DNA from: Paracoccus aerodenitrificans
Lineage (GTDB): Bacteria > Pseudomonadota > Alphaproteobacteria > Rhodobacterales > Rhodobacteraceae
Length of the DNA stretch: 64,000 bases
Assembly: GCF_027913215.1 (NCBI RefSeq)
Contig: NZ_CP115784.1
Coordinates: forward strand, 992,001 to 1,056,000
Reading direction: 5' to 3'
The notes under the pieces are model-generated. The model had not been told where the DNA came from. It searched no databases and saw only the letters and a list, made by a program, of their open reading frames with translations. Numbering within the stretch: the stretch's first letter is position 1; each line of letters begins with the position of its first letter. The position numbers were made by a program, and so were the translations under genes. This document shows positions 52,532 through 61,336 of the stretch, piece after piece.

Positions 52532-53797
52532 CTAGTAGCCCTGGATAATATAGTCCTGATCCGAGGAAAACCCGTTAGCGCTAAATTCCACGTAACCGGA
52601 TTGCTGCGCGACAAACAACATGATTGCAAGCGCGACCAGTGCCGCCAGAATTGCGGCGCCGATCTTCCACATTGACCAGGGACGTTCGCCCTGAACCCGT
52701 CCCGACTGGCCGTTCACCACGAAGCGATAGGATTTTCCGTTATATTTATAGGCTGCCGACCAGACCGGCAGAAGCACATGCTTGAACGTCTCGGCGGAAT
52801 AGGCGGTACGTGCCTGACTGATCCGCTGTTCGTCCCCGCCGATATCGCGCCTTATATCCATTGCTATGACGGCTTCCATTTCCTGCCGCGCGATCTCATG
52901 GCCCGATGCAAGCGGGATCGTATAGCCTTCCGCCCCGAAACCCTGAAGATATTGCGGATTATAGGGTCTGAGATGCGACAGATCCCACGGCGTCAGCGCA
53001 TCCGTAATCCTTCGCGGCAGGGCCGAAGAGGCCAGAACAAGCACATCGTTGAAACTGCGACTGACCTGACCGCGCACAGTGGTCCACCGAGTCTTGCGCA
53101 CCTGCTGCGCGACTCTGCGGCTTTTCCCGTCGACCACCTGGGTCACATAGCGGGTTTCATAATACCAGTCCCCGCGTGCTCCGGCATAGTCCGAGGCGGT
53201 GTCGGCGTCGAATGTCCAGAAGGGTGAATAGACCCCGGCCATTTTCCGGCCTTTTCGCGCATATTTCACCAGACCCGAGGGCGCGAACCATAAACGCCCC
53301 AGCCAGTCCTCAAGCGCTGCCCGCGCCTGATCCTCTGTCACAACGAAGGGCAGCACGCCTTGCGGTTTGATTTGCCGTGTCGCACCGGTATCGGTGACGA
53401 CCGGCGTTGCGCAGAACGGGCATTCAGAGGCATGTGTCCCGGTCCCCAGCTCGAATTTCGCACCGCAATTCGGGCAGGAGAGCATTCGGATATCCTGCGC
53501 CAGATCGCTTGCCGCATCCAGCGCCAGCCCCTTTTGCAAGGGCTGCTCGGTCAGCAGAGGCGTCTTGTGACCGGCATCCCATTGCAGCGCCCGGCCCGTT
53601 GCAGGGTCGCGCAGCAATTCGCGGTCTCCCTCCGCGCCGTCTTGGGATTGCCGCGCCGGAGCCCGTGCGGCACCCGGCCCGATCTTCTGGACATGGCCGC
53701 AATAGGGGCATTTCAGCGATTGCTCACCGGGCGAGAAGCTGAGGCTCGCCCCGCATTGCTCACATGGATAGCGAAACTCGCTTGGTGGCGTGGGCAT
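52532..53797 (-). CDS. Zinc-ribbon membrane protein, YdjG-like
   Basis: A 421-residue protein with two zinc ribbons, CEQCG..KCPYC (about residues 14-35) and CPNCG..ECPFC (about 107-132), a long middle domain with YSPFWTFDADTASDYAGARG, and one membrane helix near the C-terminus (about 375-395, IGAAILAALVALAIML), leaving a short tail outside. This is the layout of TFIIB-type zinc-finger proteins such as Bacillus YdjG, which recruits the SPFH protein YdjI to the membrane. The SPFH gene is next upstream, 61 bases away. Function is inferred from this pairing. Confidence 0.82.
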   Translation of the reverse strand: MPTPPSEFRYPCEQCGASLSFSPGEQSLKCPYCGHVQKIGPGAARAPARQSQDGAEGDRELLRDPATGRALQWDAGHKTPLLTEQPLQKGLALDAASDLAQDIRMLSCPNCGAKFELGTGTHASECPFCATPVVTDTGATRQIKPQGVLPFVVTEDQARAALEDWLGRLWFAPSGLVKYARKGRKMAGVYSPFWTFDADTASDYAGARGDWYYETRYVTQVVDGKSRRVAQQVRKTRWTTVRGQVSRSFNDVLVLASSALPRRITDALTPWDLSHLRPYNPQYLQGFGAEGYTIPLASGHEIARQEMEAVIAMDIRRDIGGDEQRISQARTAYSAETFKHVLLPVWSAAYKYNGKSYRFVVNGQSGRVQGERPWSMWKIGAAILAALVALAIMLFVAQQSGYVEFSANGFSSDQDYIIQGY

Positions 53798-53858
53798 GGA
53801 TAATCCGCTTTTGCTGGAAAAGTCGGGCGCAGCGCCGCGCCCGGAGTTGCGGGCTTAT

Positions 53859-54992
53859 TTAAGCTTTGGGCAGCGGCGGCGGTGAGACGGTAAACAGACG
53901 CGCCAGTTCCGGGATATCGTCGGCGGGTTTCCAGCCATCCTGACCAGCCGTCCAGACAAGCGTGTCGCGGGTGAATTTACCCTCTTTCGCCATGCGCCCG
54001 ATATAGCCCATGCCGAACGGCCCGTCCGCCTCGCCATTGTTGGCGATGTGGTACAGGGTTTCCCCGTGGCCTCCGGGAACCGGGGGCGGCAGGGCACCGC
54101 TTTGTGGCTGCATCTGGGTCTGAGCCGGAACCTGTCCCCAGGGACCGCTTCTGGCGGCCATGCCCATGCCGATGGCTGCGCCAAGTCCTGCGCCCATTCC
54201 GGCACCGGCCCCGCCCTGATTTTGCGAGGCGTTCAGCATCGCCTCTGCCTGAGCATATTGCCCGAAACGGTCCAGATCGCCGATAATCCCCATTGAGGTG
54301 CGTTTGTCCAGAATGGCTTCAACTTCATCCGGCAGGCTTATGTTTTCGATATAGAATTCTGGAATAACCAGGCCGTAATTGGCAATGATAGGAGTGATCG
54401 CCTTGGCGACCATCTTGCCAAGCTGATCGGTATTTGCAGCCATATCCAGCACCGGAATGCCGGATGAGGCGATCATGCGAGAGAATTCCTGCACGATGAT
54501 ATTGCGAAGCTGGAAGGTGATTTCGTCGCTGGTGAATTCGCCATCCGTGCCGACGATCTCGGCCATGAATTTGGCGGGATCGGTGACGCGCATCGAATAG
54601 GTCCCGAACGCCCGGATGCGGACCGGACCGAATTCGGGATCACGCGCGATGATCGGGTTTTTCGTTCCCCATTTCAGCCCGTTGAACCGGGTTGTGTTGA
54701 CGAAATAGATCTCGGATTTGAACGGAGATTTGAAGCCGTGATCCCAATGCTGAAGCGATGTCAGAATGGGCATGTTATTGGTTTCAAGCATATAGAGGCC
54801 GGGTCCGAACACATCGGCGATCTGACCTTCATGCACAAATACGGCGGACTGGCCTTCGCGAACCGTCAGCTTGGCACCGTATTTGATGGCATTCCCACGG
54901 CGTTCAAAGCGCCAGACCATCGTGTCGCGCGTATCGTCGGTCCACTCGATAACATCTATGAATTCGCCCGAAAGGAAGTCGAACAGGGCCAT
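53859..54992 (-). CDS. SPFH-domain protein with C-terminal GYF_2 domain (YdjI/virion-core-like)
   Basis: A 377-residue cytoplasmic protein. The SPFH (Band 7) domain spans about 20-230 and begins FIDVIEWTDDTRDTMVWRF, followed by a low-complexity Gly/Ala/Met linker and a C-terminal GYF_2 domain (about 305-365, LYHIANNGEADGPFG..LVWTAGQDGWKP). This is the YdjI/virion-core SPFH architecture, seen beside YdjG-like zinc ribbons. SPFH proteins form large membrane-associated scaffolds. Middle gene of the TelA-DUF2927-SPFH-zinc-ribbon operon. Confidence 0.88.
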   Translation of the reverse strand: MALFDFLSGEFIDVIEWTDDTRDTMVWRFERRGNAIKYGAKLTVREGQSAVFVHEGQIADVFGPGLYMLETNNMPILTSLQHWDHGFKSPFKSEIYFVNTTRFNGLKWGTKNPIIARDPEFGPVRIRAFGTYSMRVTDPAKFMAEIVGTDGEFTSDEITFQLRNIIVQEFSRMIASSGIPVLDMAANTDQLGKMVAKAITPIIANYGLVIPEFYIENISLPDEVEAILDKRTSMGIIGDLDRFGQYAQAEAMLNASQNQGGAGAGMGAGLGAAIGMGMAARSGPWGQVPAQTQMQPQSGALPPPVPGGHGETLYHIANNGEADGPFGMGYIGRMAKEGKFTRDTLVWTAGQDGWKPADDIPELARLFTVSPPPLPKA

Positions 54993-55072
54993 CTTTCTCT
55001 CCGTTACTATGCGTGCGGATCAAACCGCGAAGACGTGGTCGGGTTCCGCGCACCGTCAGGCGGGTATCCCGC

Positions 55073-56128
55073 TTATTCCAGCAGCTCGCCGGCGATTTCC
55101 CTGACGATCGGGGTCGCGGTTTCCGCTGTCATGCCGGGCCGGAGGCGCGGATCGTACAACATTTTCAACAACAGCTCGTCATGATCGGTCAGAAGCGCGA
55201 ATTCCTCGTCATCGTTGAAGATAGAGGGTCTCGCATCCGGGCTGTCATTCGCCAGACCCATCCCCTGCGCCATCTCTTCATGAATGCAGGAACTGCGCAG
55301 CAAAGGCGGTAATTCGGCACGGATAATGGCGACCGCTTCGGAATAAAGCGGGCTTGAGCCAAGCGAATACGCGAAGACCGTGCAGTAATTCTGCGGTGGA
55401 AGCGATTGAATCGCCTCGATATCATCGGCAGGTATGCCCGGCACAAGCGAGGCAAGCCGTGGCCCGATACGGCGCCGTTCGTCTTCACTGAGGAACATGA
55501 CCGTGAAATTCCCGGTCCCGGGCGTCGCCGCGATATCATGGCCGGTCAGCCGGGCAAGCCGCTCGGCAAAGCTTTGGACCTCGCTGCGGTCGCGCGTGCG
55601 GGTGGCCGGAGGCACGGACTCGCCGAATTCGACCGCGATCCGGACCGGCTGTTCCCACCGGCGAAGCTTCGAGGGACGAGGATCCGCCACCAGTTGAGCG
55701 CCATTGCGTGTATATTCGTCATGAAGCGCGACTTTGACGAAATCACTGACCAATTGATCCTGACTAAGCTGGATTTCCGCGCCATCGTCGCGGCGCAGCC
55801 TACCCCTTGCCGTCAGCATGTCTTCGACGCCATCGAAGTAACCATGCATGGTCTGGCTGGCCGGGCTTTCGGCGGCCCGCGCCGCGGCTTCCGCCTGCTC
55901 AGCGGCGCGTTTCGCGCGGGCGGCCCTCAGCGCCGCGTTTGGCCGGGGCTCAGGCGGGACCGCCGCAATCGCAGGAACCGGCGCGGGGGGCTGTGGCGGG
56001 GGCGTCTCGCTGCGATCCGCATTCGTGCAGGCAGTGATCGCCAGAAGCCCCAGCAATGCCAGAACCCCCGGCCTGCCCGGCACGGGAGAGGGTGAGCAGG
56101 CGAGGGCGGTCCGTGAGGTCAATTTCAC
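55073..56128 (-). CDS. DUF2927 domain lipoprotein
   Basis: A 351-residue probable lipoprotein (LLAITAC, Cys34) with an Ala/Pro-rich segment (about 35-100) and a C-terminal DUF2927 domain. The family hallmark CIHEEMAQGMGLANDSPDAR (about 274-293) looks zincin-like, but the HEExxQ motif lacks the second His of HExxH, so a peptidase role is unproven. GTG start overlaps telA by 4 bases (GTGA). Second gene of the operon; its place between TelA and the SPFH gene suggests an outer-face partner of the module. Confidence 0.87.
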   Translation of the reverse strand: MKLTSRTALACSPSPVPGRPGVLALLGLLAITACTNADRSETPPPQPPAPVPAIAAVPPEPRPNAALRAARAKRAAEQAEAAARAAESPASQTMHGYFDGVEDMLTARGRLRRDDGAEIQLSQDQLVSDFVKVALHDEYTRNGAQLVADPRPSKLRRWEQPVRIAVEFGESVPPATRTRDRSEVQSFAERLARLTGHDIAATPGTGNFTVMFLSEDERRRIGPRLASLVPGIPADDIEAIQSLPPQNYCTVFAYSLGSSPLYSEAVAIIRAELPPLLRSSCIHEEMAQGMGLANDSPDARPSIFNDDEEFALLTDHDELLLKMLYDPRLRPGMTAETATPIVREIAGELLE

Positions 56129-57303
56129 CCAGCCTGCGTTTCTTCGATCTGGCCCTGACGCGCCTGAGATGGGGACAATGTGCGGCGGAGTTCGTCTTCC
56201 ATCCGCATAAGCTCTTCCTCGGCTGCGGCGCGGCGGGCCTTGCCTTCATCAGCGATACGCAGGCTGTCCTCGATTGTCGAGATAAGTTCGGCATTGGCAG
56301 TGCGTACGGATTCGATATCGAAAACGCCGCGCTCCATCTCTGTGCGGATCGAGGCATTGGCCTCGCGCAGGTTTTTCGCGTTCGAGGTCAGCAGCTCATT
56401 GGTCAGATCGGTGGCCTCTTTCACCGCACCCGCGGCCTCGGATGAGCGTTGAATGGTGACCGCCTGCGCAAGCTGGGTTTCCCAGAGCGGCACGGTATTC
56501 ACCAATGTCGAGTTGATCTTCGTCACCAGAGATTTGTCGTTCTCCTGCACCAGCCGGATCGAGGGCAGGGACTGCATCGTGACCTGCCGGGTCAGCTTCA
56601 GATCATGGACACGGCGTTCCAGATCGTCGCGCACCGAACGCAGATCCCGCAATTCCTGCGCCTCCATCACCTGCCCGTCAGAGGGGCTGGCCTGAACTTC
56701 CGCTTCCTTGGCGGGGATCAGCTCTTCATCCAGTTCGCGCAGCTTCGCTTCACCGGCGGCGATATACAGCGCCAGCTCATCGTAGAAGTTCAGCGTCCGG
56801 TCATAGAGCACATCCAGAGATTTGATATCCTTGAGCAATTGATGCTCATGATTCATGAGATCTTCGGTGACGCGGTCGATCTGACCTTGTACCTCTTCAT
56901 AATTCGCGACGAATTTCGCGAATGGCGCCGAGCGGCCAAGAAGCTTTTCCCAGAAGCTGCGTTCGCGCCTCATATCCAGCTCATTGACCGAGAATCCCCG
57001 GATCGTGGTGACGATGCTGCGCAGCGATTCCCCGGCGGGGCCGACATCCTTGTTCTTGACATCGGCCAGCATCGCCTGGCTGATTTCCTGCAACTGGGAT
57101 TGTGCCGCCGAGCCGAAATGCACAACCGATCCGCTGTCCTTCAGGTTGATCTCATTCATCCGCCGCCGGATCTCGTCGGCGACCGGATCGGGCGCATCCT
57201 CCAGCGATTGCACGTCACCTTTCGGTTCGGGCAAAACCACAGCAGTGATTTCCTCGATCTCCTGCTGATTTTGCTCTGCGCCGCGTTTCGTTTCGGTTGT
57301 CAT
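56125..57303 (-). CDS. TelA-family toxic-anion-resistance protein
   Basis: A 392-residue, mainly coiled-coil protein recognised by the TelA block, including VANYEEVQGQIDRVTEDLMN, HEHQLLKDIKSLDVLYDRTL and VQENDKSLVTKINSTLVNTV. TelA proteins are linked to tellurite and envelope stress and are usually paired with XpaC, which is absent here. ATG 57303 follows GGAAGG and removes a poorly conserved 8-residue extension. First gene of TelA-DUF2927-SPFH-zinc ribbon on the minus strand. Confidence 0.9.
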   Translation of the reverse strand: MTTETKRGAEQNQQEIEEITAVVLPEPKGDVQSLEDAPDPVADEIRRRMNEINLKDSGSVVHFGSAAQSQLQEISQAMLADVKNKDVGPAGESLRSIVTTIRGFSVNELDMRRERSFWEKLLGRSAPFAKFVANYEEVQGQIDRVTEDLMNHEHQLLKDIKSLDVLYDRTLNFYDELALYIAAGEAKLRELDEELIPAKEAEVQASPSDGQVMEAQELRDLRSVRDDLERRVHDLKLTRQVTMQSLPSIRLVQENDKSLVTKINSTLVNTVPLWETQLAQAVTIQRSSEAAGAVKEATDLTNELLTSNAKNLREANASIRTEMERGVFDIESVRTANAELISTIEDSLRIADEGKARRAAAEEELMRMEDELRRTLSPSQARQGQIEETQAG

Positions 57304-57409
57304 CGCAATCCTTCCTGAGCCTGACACGGCTTTCTGCCGCGCAGAATAAGGGTTAATTTCAACGTTTCAACAGGATGCTTCAGCGAAAGTTCCCGCGCCT
57401 GACGGGATA

Positions 57410-58603
57410 TCATGCCGGGCGGTACAATCGTGACGTTATGGCAACGAGTATCGCGGTAGCGACCAAGCCGGCCGCGAGGCCGATACCAGCGATGTGCCAT
57501 CCCCAGTAACCGATGGCGGGAAGGCTGATGAAGGGTGACAGAAACTGGCCCAGAAATACCGATGCCGTAAGGATTGCGCCGGTTCTGCCGCGTCCCGAGG
57601 GAGGCGCTGCGGTCAGTGACAATGCAACAAAGCCCGGCGTTGAAAGCGCATAGCCCGCGCCAATCGCTGCGCAGGCAGCGATGATACCGGACGCAGAAGC
57701 TGTGGACACAAGAAGCGCGAACCCCGACGCCATCACCAGAAAGCCGCAGGCCCAGTTGCCGCCATCACCCAGCAGGTTGCGGATTCGCGGATACAGTATG
57801 GCGGTGGCTCCCCCGGCAAGCATCAGAGCTGCCAGTCCGGCACCAGACATGGCGGGTGCCCCGAAGCCCTGATCCTGAAGGTAAAAGGGAAGCTGCGTGG
57901 GCATAACAAAGAATATGATCGTCACCAGCATTTTCCCAAGCGCGAGCAGCGCCACCCTGATCTGCCAGCCTTGGTGTTCCGACGATGCGTCAGTTCTGTC
58001 TGAGGCGGAATGGCGAGGTGTTTCGGCGATAACACGGCTGAAAAAGGGCAACATCAGGGCAGGGATCGCATAGACGACGAAGGGCAATCGTGGCGAATGG
58101 ACTGCAAGTGCAGCCGCTAGGGTGATGAAAACGAAACCGCCCAGATTGCGTGCAGCTACCTGTGCTCCGATCAGGGTATGGAGAGCGTTCCCGCTGAAAT
58201 AATCCCCGCTCAGCGCCGATTGCGCCGTCATGACCATTGCCAGAGCCACGCCAAGCAGCAAGCGGCTGGCAAGCAGGGCGTTCAGGTCGTGCAAGAACAG
58301 ACCCGCGCTGCCCGCCACGGCGAACAGAGCGACCCCGGAAAGCAGCAGCGGACGCCTGCCGATCCGGTCGGTAAATATCCCGCACAGCCACGCTGTCAGC
58401 ACGACAGAGAGAGATGGGGCGGGGACAAGCAGGCGCACCAGCAGCCGATTAAGCTCGGTATCAGGAAATTCCCGCTGAATCCCGGGCAAGGCGGGGCTGA
58501 TCGTGGCAGCGGCCATCACCGTCAGACTGGCTGCCAGCAGCAGCGCTATGGCGCGGGGATCTTGACGGACAGGCGGCGGCGTGGCGGGTGTCGGAGCGGT
58601 CAT
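57410..58603 (-). CDS. MFS exporter
   Basis: A 397-residue inner-membrane protein with 12 predicted helices. CGIFTDRIGRRPLLLSG after helix 2 is the MFS loop motif, and LLLGVALAMVMTAQSALSGDYF marks helix 4-5 as in drug/H+ antiporters of the Bcr/CflA-type. Start ATG 58603, after AGAGGA, is preferred over the longer ORF. It is divergent from a MerR-family gene with a MerR-type operator in the shared promoter, so it is probably an exporter induced by a toxic compound. Substrate unknown. Confidence 0.86.
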   Translation of the reverse strand: MTAPTPATPPPVRQDPRAIALLLAASLTVMAAATISPALPGIQREFPDTELNRLLVRLLVPAPSLSVVLTAWLCGIFTDRIGRRPLLLSGVALFAVAGSAGLFLHDLNALLASRLLLGVALAMVMTAQSALSGDYFSGNALHTLIGAQVAARNLGGFVFITLAAALAVHSPRLPFVVYAIPALMLPFFSRVIAETPRHSASDRTDASSEHQGWQIRVALLALGKMLVTIIFFVMPTQLPFYLQDQGFGAPAMSGAGLAALMLAGGATAILYPRIRNLLGDGGNWACGFLVMASGFALLVSTASASGIIAACAAIGAGYALSTPGFVALSLTAAPPSGRGRTGAILTASVFLGQFLSPFISLPAIGYWGWHIAGIGLAAGLVATAILVAITSRLYRPA

Positions 58604-58640
58604 CGGCGCATTCCTCTTGCGGTTGGTGTCAAGAGGCGAC

Positions 58641-58671
58641 ACGCTACGAATTCAAGTCCCCTTGAGGTCAA
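58641..58671 (-). promoter_or_regulatory. MerR/SoxR-type promoter of the MFS gene
   Basis: On the minus strand -35 TTGACC (58666-58671), 19-base spacer and -10 TAGCGT (58641-58646). The long spacer contains the near-palindrome CCTCAAG-GGGA-CTTGAAT, close to the SoxR box (CCTCAAG-TTAA-CTTGAGG). A 19-base spacer with the operator inside is the hallmark of MerR-family activated promoters. Confidence 0.7.
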
Positions 58672-58673
58672 GT

Positions 58674-59111
58674 ATGAAATTGCTGGATATCGGAGAGGTC
58701 AGCCGGGCCAGCGGAGTGCCGCCCTCGACGCTGCGCTTCTATGAGGAAAGGGGACTGATTGCTCCGGTGGCACGTCATGGGCTGAGGCGGCAATACACGC
58801 CGGGCGTAGTCCTGCAATTGACTCTGATCGGCATGGGGAAATCGGCGGGTTTTTCCTTGTCCGAAATTGCCGGGATGTTCGGACCGGATGGCCACCCGGA
58901 ACTTCCGCGTGATGAGCTGCATCACCGCGCGGACGATATCGACCATCAGATACGGGAACTCGCGGCGCTCTCAAGGGCGCTGCGTCATGTCGCCGACTGC
59001 CCGGCACCCTCGCATCTTGAATGCCCCAGCTTTCAGCGCCTGATGCGGATCAGCACGCGCCGTCTTGGTGAGAGAAACAGAAAAAGCGGGGGCCGCACGA
59101 CCCCCGCCTAA
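58674..59111 (+). CDS. MerR-family transcriptional regulator
   Basis: A 145-residue regulator: winged helix at the N-terminus (MKLLDIGEVSRASGVPPSTL RFYEERGLIAP, about 1-30), then a coiled-coil dimerisation helix. The C-terminal HVADCPAPSHLECPSF has just two Cys, so the four-Cys iron-sulfur site of SoxR is missing; it may sense a metal or another ligand. Start at 58674, only 2 bases after the -35 of the divergent gene, gives the family N-terminus. Likely activates the MFS gene. Confidence 0.88.
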   Translation: MKLLDIGEVSRASGVPPSTLRFYEERGLIAPVARHGLRRQYTPGVVLQLTLIGMGKSAGFSLSEIAGMFGPDGHPELPRDELHHRADDIDHQIRELAALSRALRHVADCPAPSHLECPSFQRLMRISTRRLGERNRKSGGRTTPA

Positions 59112-59135
59112 GGATAAAAATCCGCCTGATCGGGT

Positions 59136-61322
59136 TTAGGCCGCCTTTTTCCGGCCTCCGAAGCGGCCATAGAAACTTTGATCCTTCCCGGCCATCTCGC
59201 GCAGCAGGTCCGGGGCCTTGAAGCGTTTGCCGTGCTCGGCTTCCAGACGGTCGCAGATTTCCACTGCCTGCGCGGCTCCCATCATGTCCAGCCAGCTGAA
59301 CGGACCGCCGGACCACGGCGCAAAGCCCCAGCCAAGGATCGCGCCGACATCGCCTTCGCGGATATCTTCCAGCACGCCTTCCTCAAGCGCCCGGACGGCT
59401 TCCAGAACCTGCGCGAACATCAGGCGATGCTGCACTTCGGTCAGTTCCGGCTGCTCATCGGCCTCGGGGAATTGCGCATCGAGCCCGTCCCAAAGACCTT
59501 GCCGCTTGCCCTTGTCGTCATAGGCATAGAAACCCGCATTCGCCTTGCGGCCCATCCGGCCCTGATCTGCCATCCAGAAAAGCACCTCATCAACGGCACC
59601 GTCAGGATAGGCATCGCCCATTGCGGCTTTCGTGGCCTTGGCGATCTTCACCCCGAGGTCGATCGAGGTCTCATCAACAAGTTGCAGCGGACCCAGAGGC
59701 ATGCCCATCATCTTGGCGGCATTCTCGATCAGCGTGGGGTTCACGCCCTCGGCCAGCATCCGCATACCTTCGTTGATGTAGGGAATGATGCAGCGGTTCG
59801 CATAGAAGAAACGGGCATCGTTCACCACGATGGGCGTCTTGCGGATCTGGCGCACGAAATCCAGCGCCTTGGCCACGGCGCGGTCGCCTGTCTGCTTGCC
59901 CTTGATGATCTCAACCAGCAGCATCTTGTCCACCGGGCTGAAGAAATGGATGCCGATGAACTGGTCGGGCCGCTGGCTGGCCTTGGCAAGCTCGGTGATC
60001 GGCAGGGTCGAGGTATTCGTCGCGAAGATTGCATCCTGCGGGATTACCGCCTCGGCCTTTTTCGTGACCTCGGCCTTGACGCCGGGATCCTCGAACACGG
60101 CTTCTACGATCAGATCGCAGCCCTCAAGCGCGGCGTAATTCGTGGTCGCGGTGATCCGGCCCAGAATTTCGCCCTTCTTCTCTTCGGTGACTTTCTTGCG
60201 GCTGATGCCCTTGTCGAGAATGCCTTCCGAATAAGCCTTGCCCTTATCCGCCGATTCCTGCTTGGCGTCGATCAGCACGACCTCAATCCCCGCATTTGCG
60301 CTGACATAGGCGATGCCTGCCCCCATCATGCCCGCACCCAGAATGCCGACCTTCTTCACCTTCTGATCCGGCGCGTCGGGACGATTGGCACCTTTTTCAA
60401 GCGCTTCCTTGTTGATGAACAGGCTGCGGATCATCGCACTTGACGACGGGTTCATCAGGATATTGGTGAACCACCGCGCTTCGATTTTCAGCGCCGTGTC
60501 GAACGGCACCTGTGCGCCTTCGTAAACCGCGCTCAGCAGCGCTTTGGCCGCCGGATAGACGCCAAGCGTCTGGCCATGCACCATTGCATTCGCGCCGACA
60601 AAGGTCATGAAGCCAGCCGGATGGAACGGTTCTCCGCCCGGCATCTTATAGCCCTTCTGATCCCACGGCTTGACGATATCGGCATCGGTCGCATTCAGCA
60701 CCCATTCGCGGGCAGCGGCGACCGGATCGTCCACCACCTCATCAATGACACCTGCCGATTTCGCCTTTTTCGGATCGTTCAGCTTGCCTTCCAGCAGCAG
60801 AGGTGCTGCCGCCATCGCGCCCATCTTGCGGACCAGCCTTGTCGTGCCGCCCGCGCCGGGGAAAATTCCGACCTTGATTTCCGGCAGACCGATCTTCGCC
60901 TTGGCGTTGTCGGCGGCAAAAATGCGATGCGTGGCCAGCGGGATTTCCAGCCCGATGCCAAGCGCGGTGCCGGGCAAAGCAGAGGCGACAGGCTTGCCGC
61001 CCTTGTTGGTTTTCGGGTCCATCCCGGCGCGTTCGATCTTCCGCAGCAGGCCATGCAACTGCATGATCAGCCCGAAAATCCCCTCGGCCCCGCCGCTCTC
61101 CTTCATGGAGGCCAGCACATTCAGGTCCATCCCAGCCGCGAAATCCGGCTTGCCCGAGGTGATGACAATGCCCTTCACCGCATCATCGGCAAGCGCGTCA
61201 TCGACAAGGCCGTCCAGTTCACGAATGCCGTTTTCGGACAGCACATTCATGGATTTGTTGGGGATATCCCAGGTAATAACAGCGACGCCGTCAGCGTCCT
61301 TGGTCATGGTGAAATCGGTCAT
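59136..61322 (-). CDS. fadJ: Multifunctional 3-hydroxyacyl-CoA dehydrogenase/enoyl-CoA hydratase (FadJ-like)
   Basis: Carries out two steps of fatty-acid beta-oxidation. The 728-residue chain from ATG 61322 has an N-terminal enoyl-CoA hydratase domain (about 1-190, IEIPLATHRIFAADNAKAKI and FPGAGGTTRLVRKMG), an NAD-binding dehydrogenase domain (GILGAGMMGAGIAYVSANAG, about 315-500, with IGIHFFSPVDKMLLVEI) and the C-terminal 3HCDH helical domain (PLQLVDETSIDLG). It lies 14 bases after the thiolase gene. FadJ versus FadB is not firmly separated here. Confidence 0.93.
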   Translation of the reverse strand: MTDFTMTKDADGVAVITWDIPNKSMNVLSENGIRELDGLVDDALADDAVKGIVITSGKPDFAAGMDLNVLASMKESGGAEGIFGLIMQLHGLLRKIERAGMDPKTNKGGKPVASALPGTALGIGLEIPLATHRIFAADNAKAKIGLPEIKVGIFPGAGGTTRLVRKMGAMAAAPLLLEGKLNDPKKAKSAGVIDEVVDDPVAAAREWVLNATDADIVKPWDQKGYKMPGGEPFHPAGFMTFVGANAMVHGQTLGVYPAAKALLSAVYEGAQVPFDTALKIEARWFTNILMNPSSSAMIRSLFINKEALEKGANRPDAPDQKVKKVGILGAGMMGAGIAYVSANAGIEVVLIDAKQESADKGKAYSEGILDKGISRKKVTEEKKGEILGRITATTNYAALEGCDLIVEAVFEDPGVKAEVTKKAEAVIPQDAIFATNTSTLPITELAKASQRPDQFIGIHFFSPVDKMLLVEIIKGKQTGDRAVAKALDFVRQIRKTPIVVNDARFFYANRCIIPYINEGMRMLAEGVNPTLIENAAKMMGMPLGPLQLVDETSIDLGVKIAKATKAAMGDAYPDGAVDEVLFWMADQGRMGRKANAGFYAYDDKGKRQGLWDGLDAQFPEADEQPELTEVQHRLMFAQVLEAVRALEEGVLEDIREGDVGAILGWGFAPWSGGPFSWLDMMGAAQAVEICDRLEAEHGKRFKAPDLLREMAGKDQSFYGRFGGRKKAA

Positions 61323-61336
61323 ATTCCTGCCTCCCC

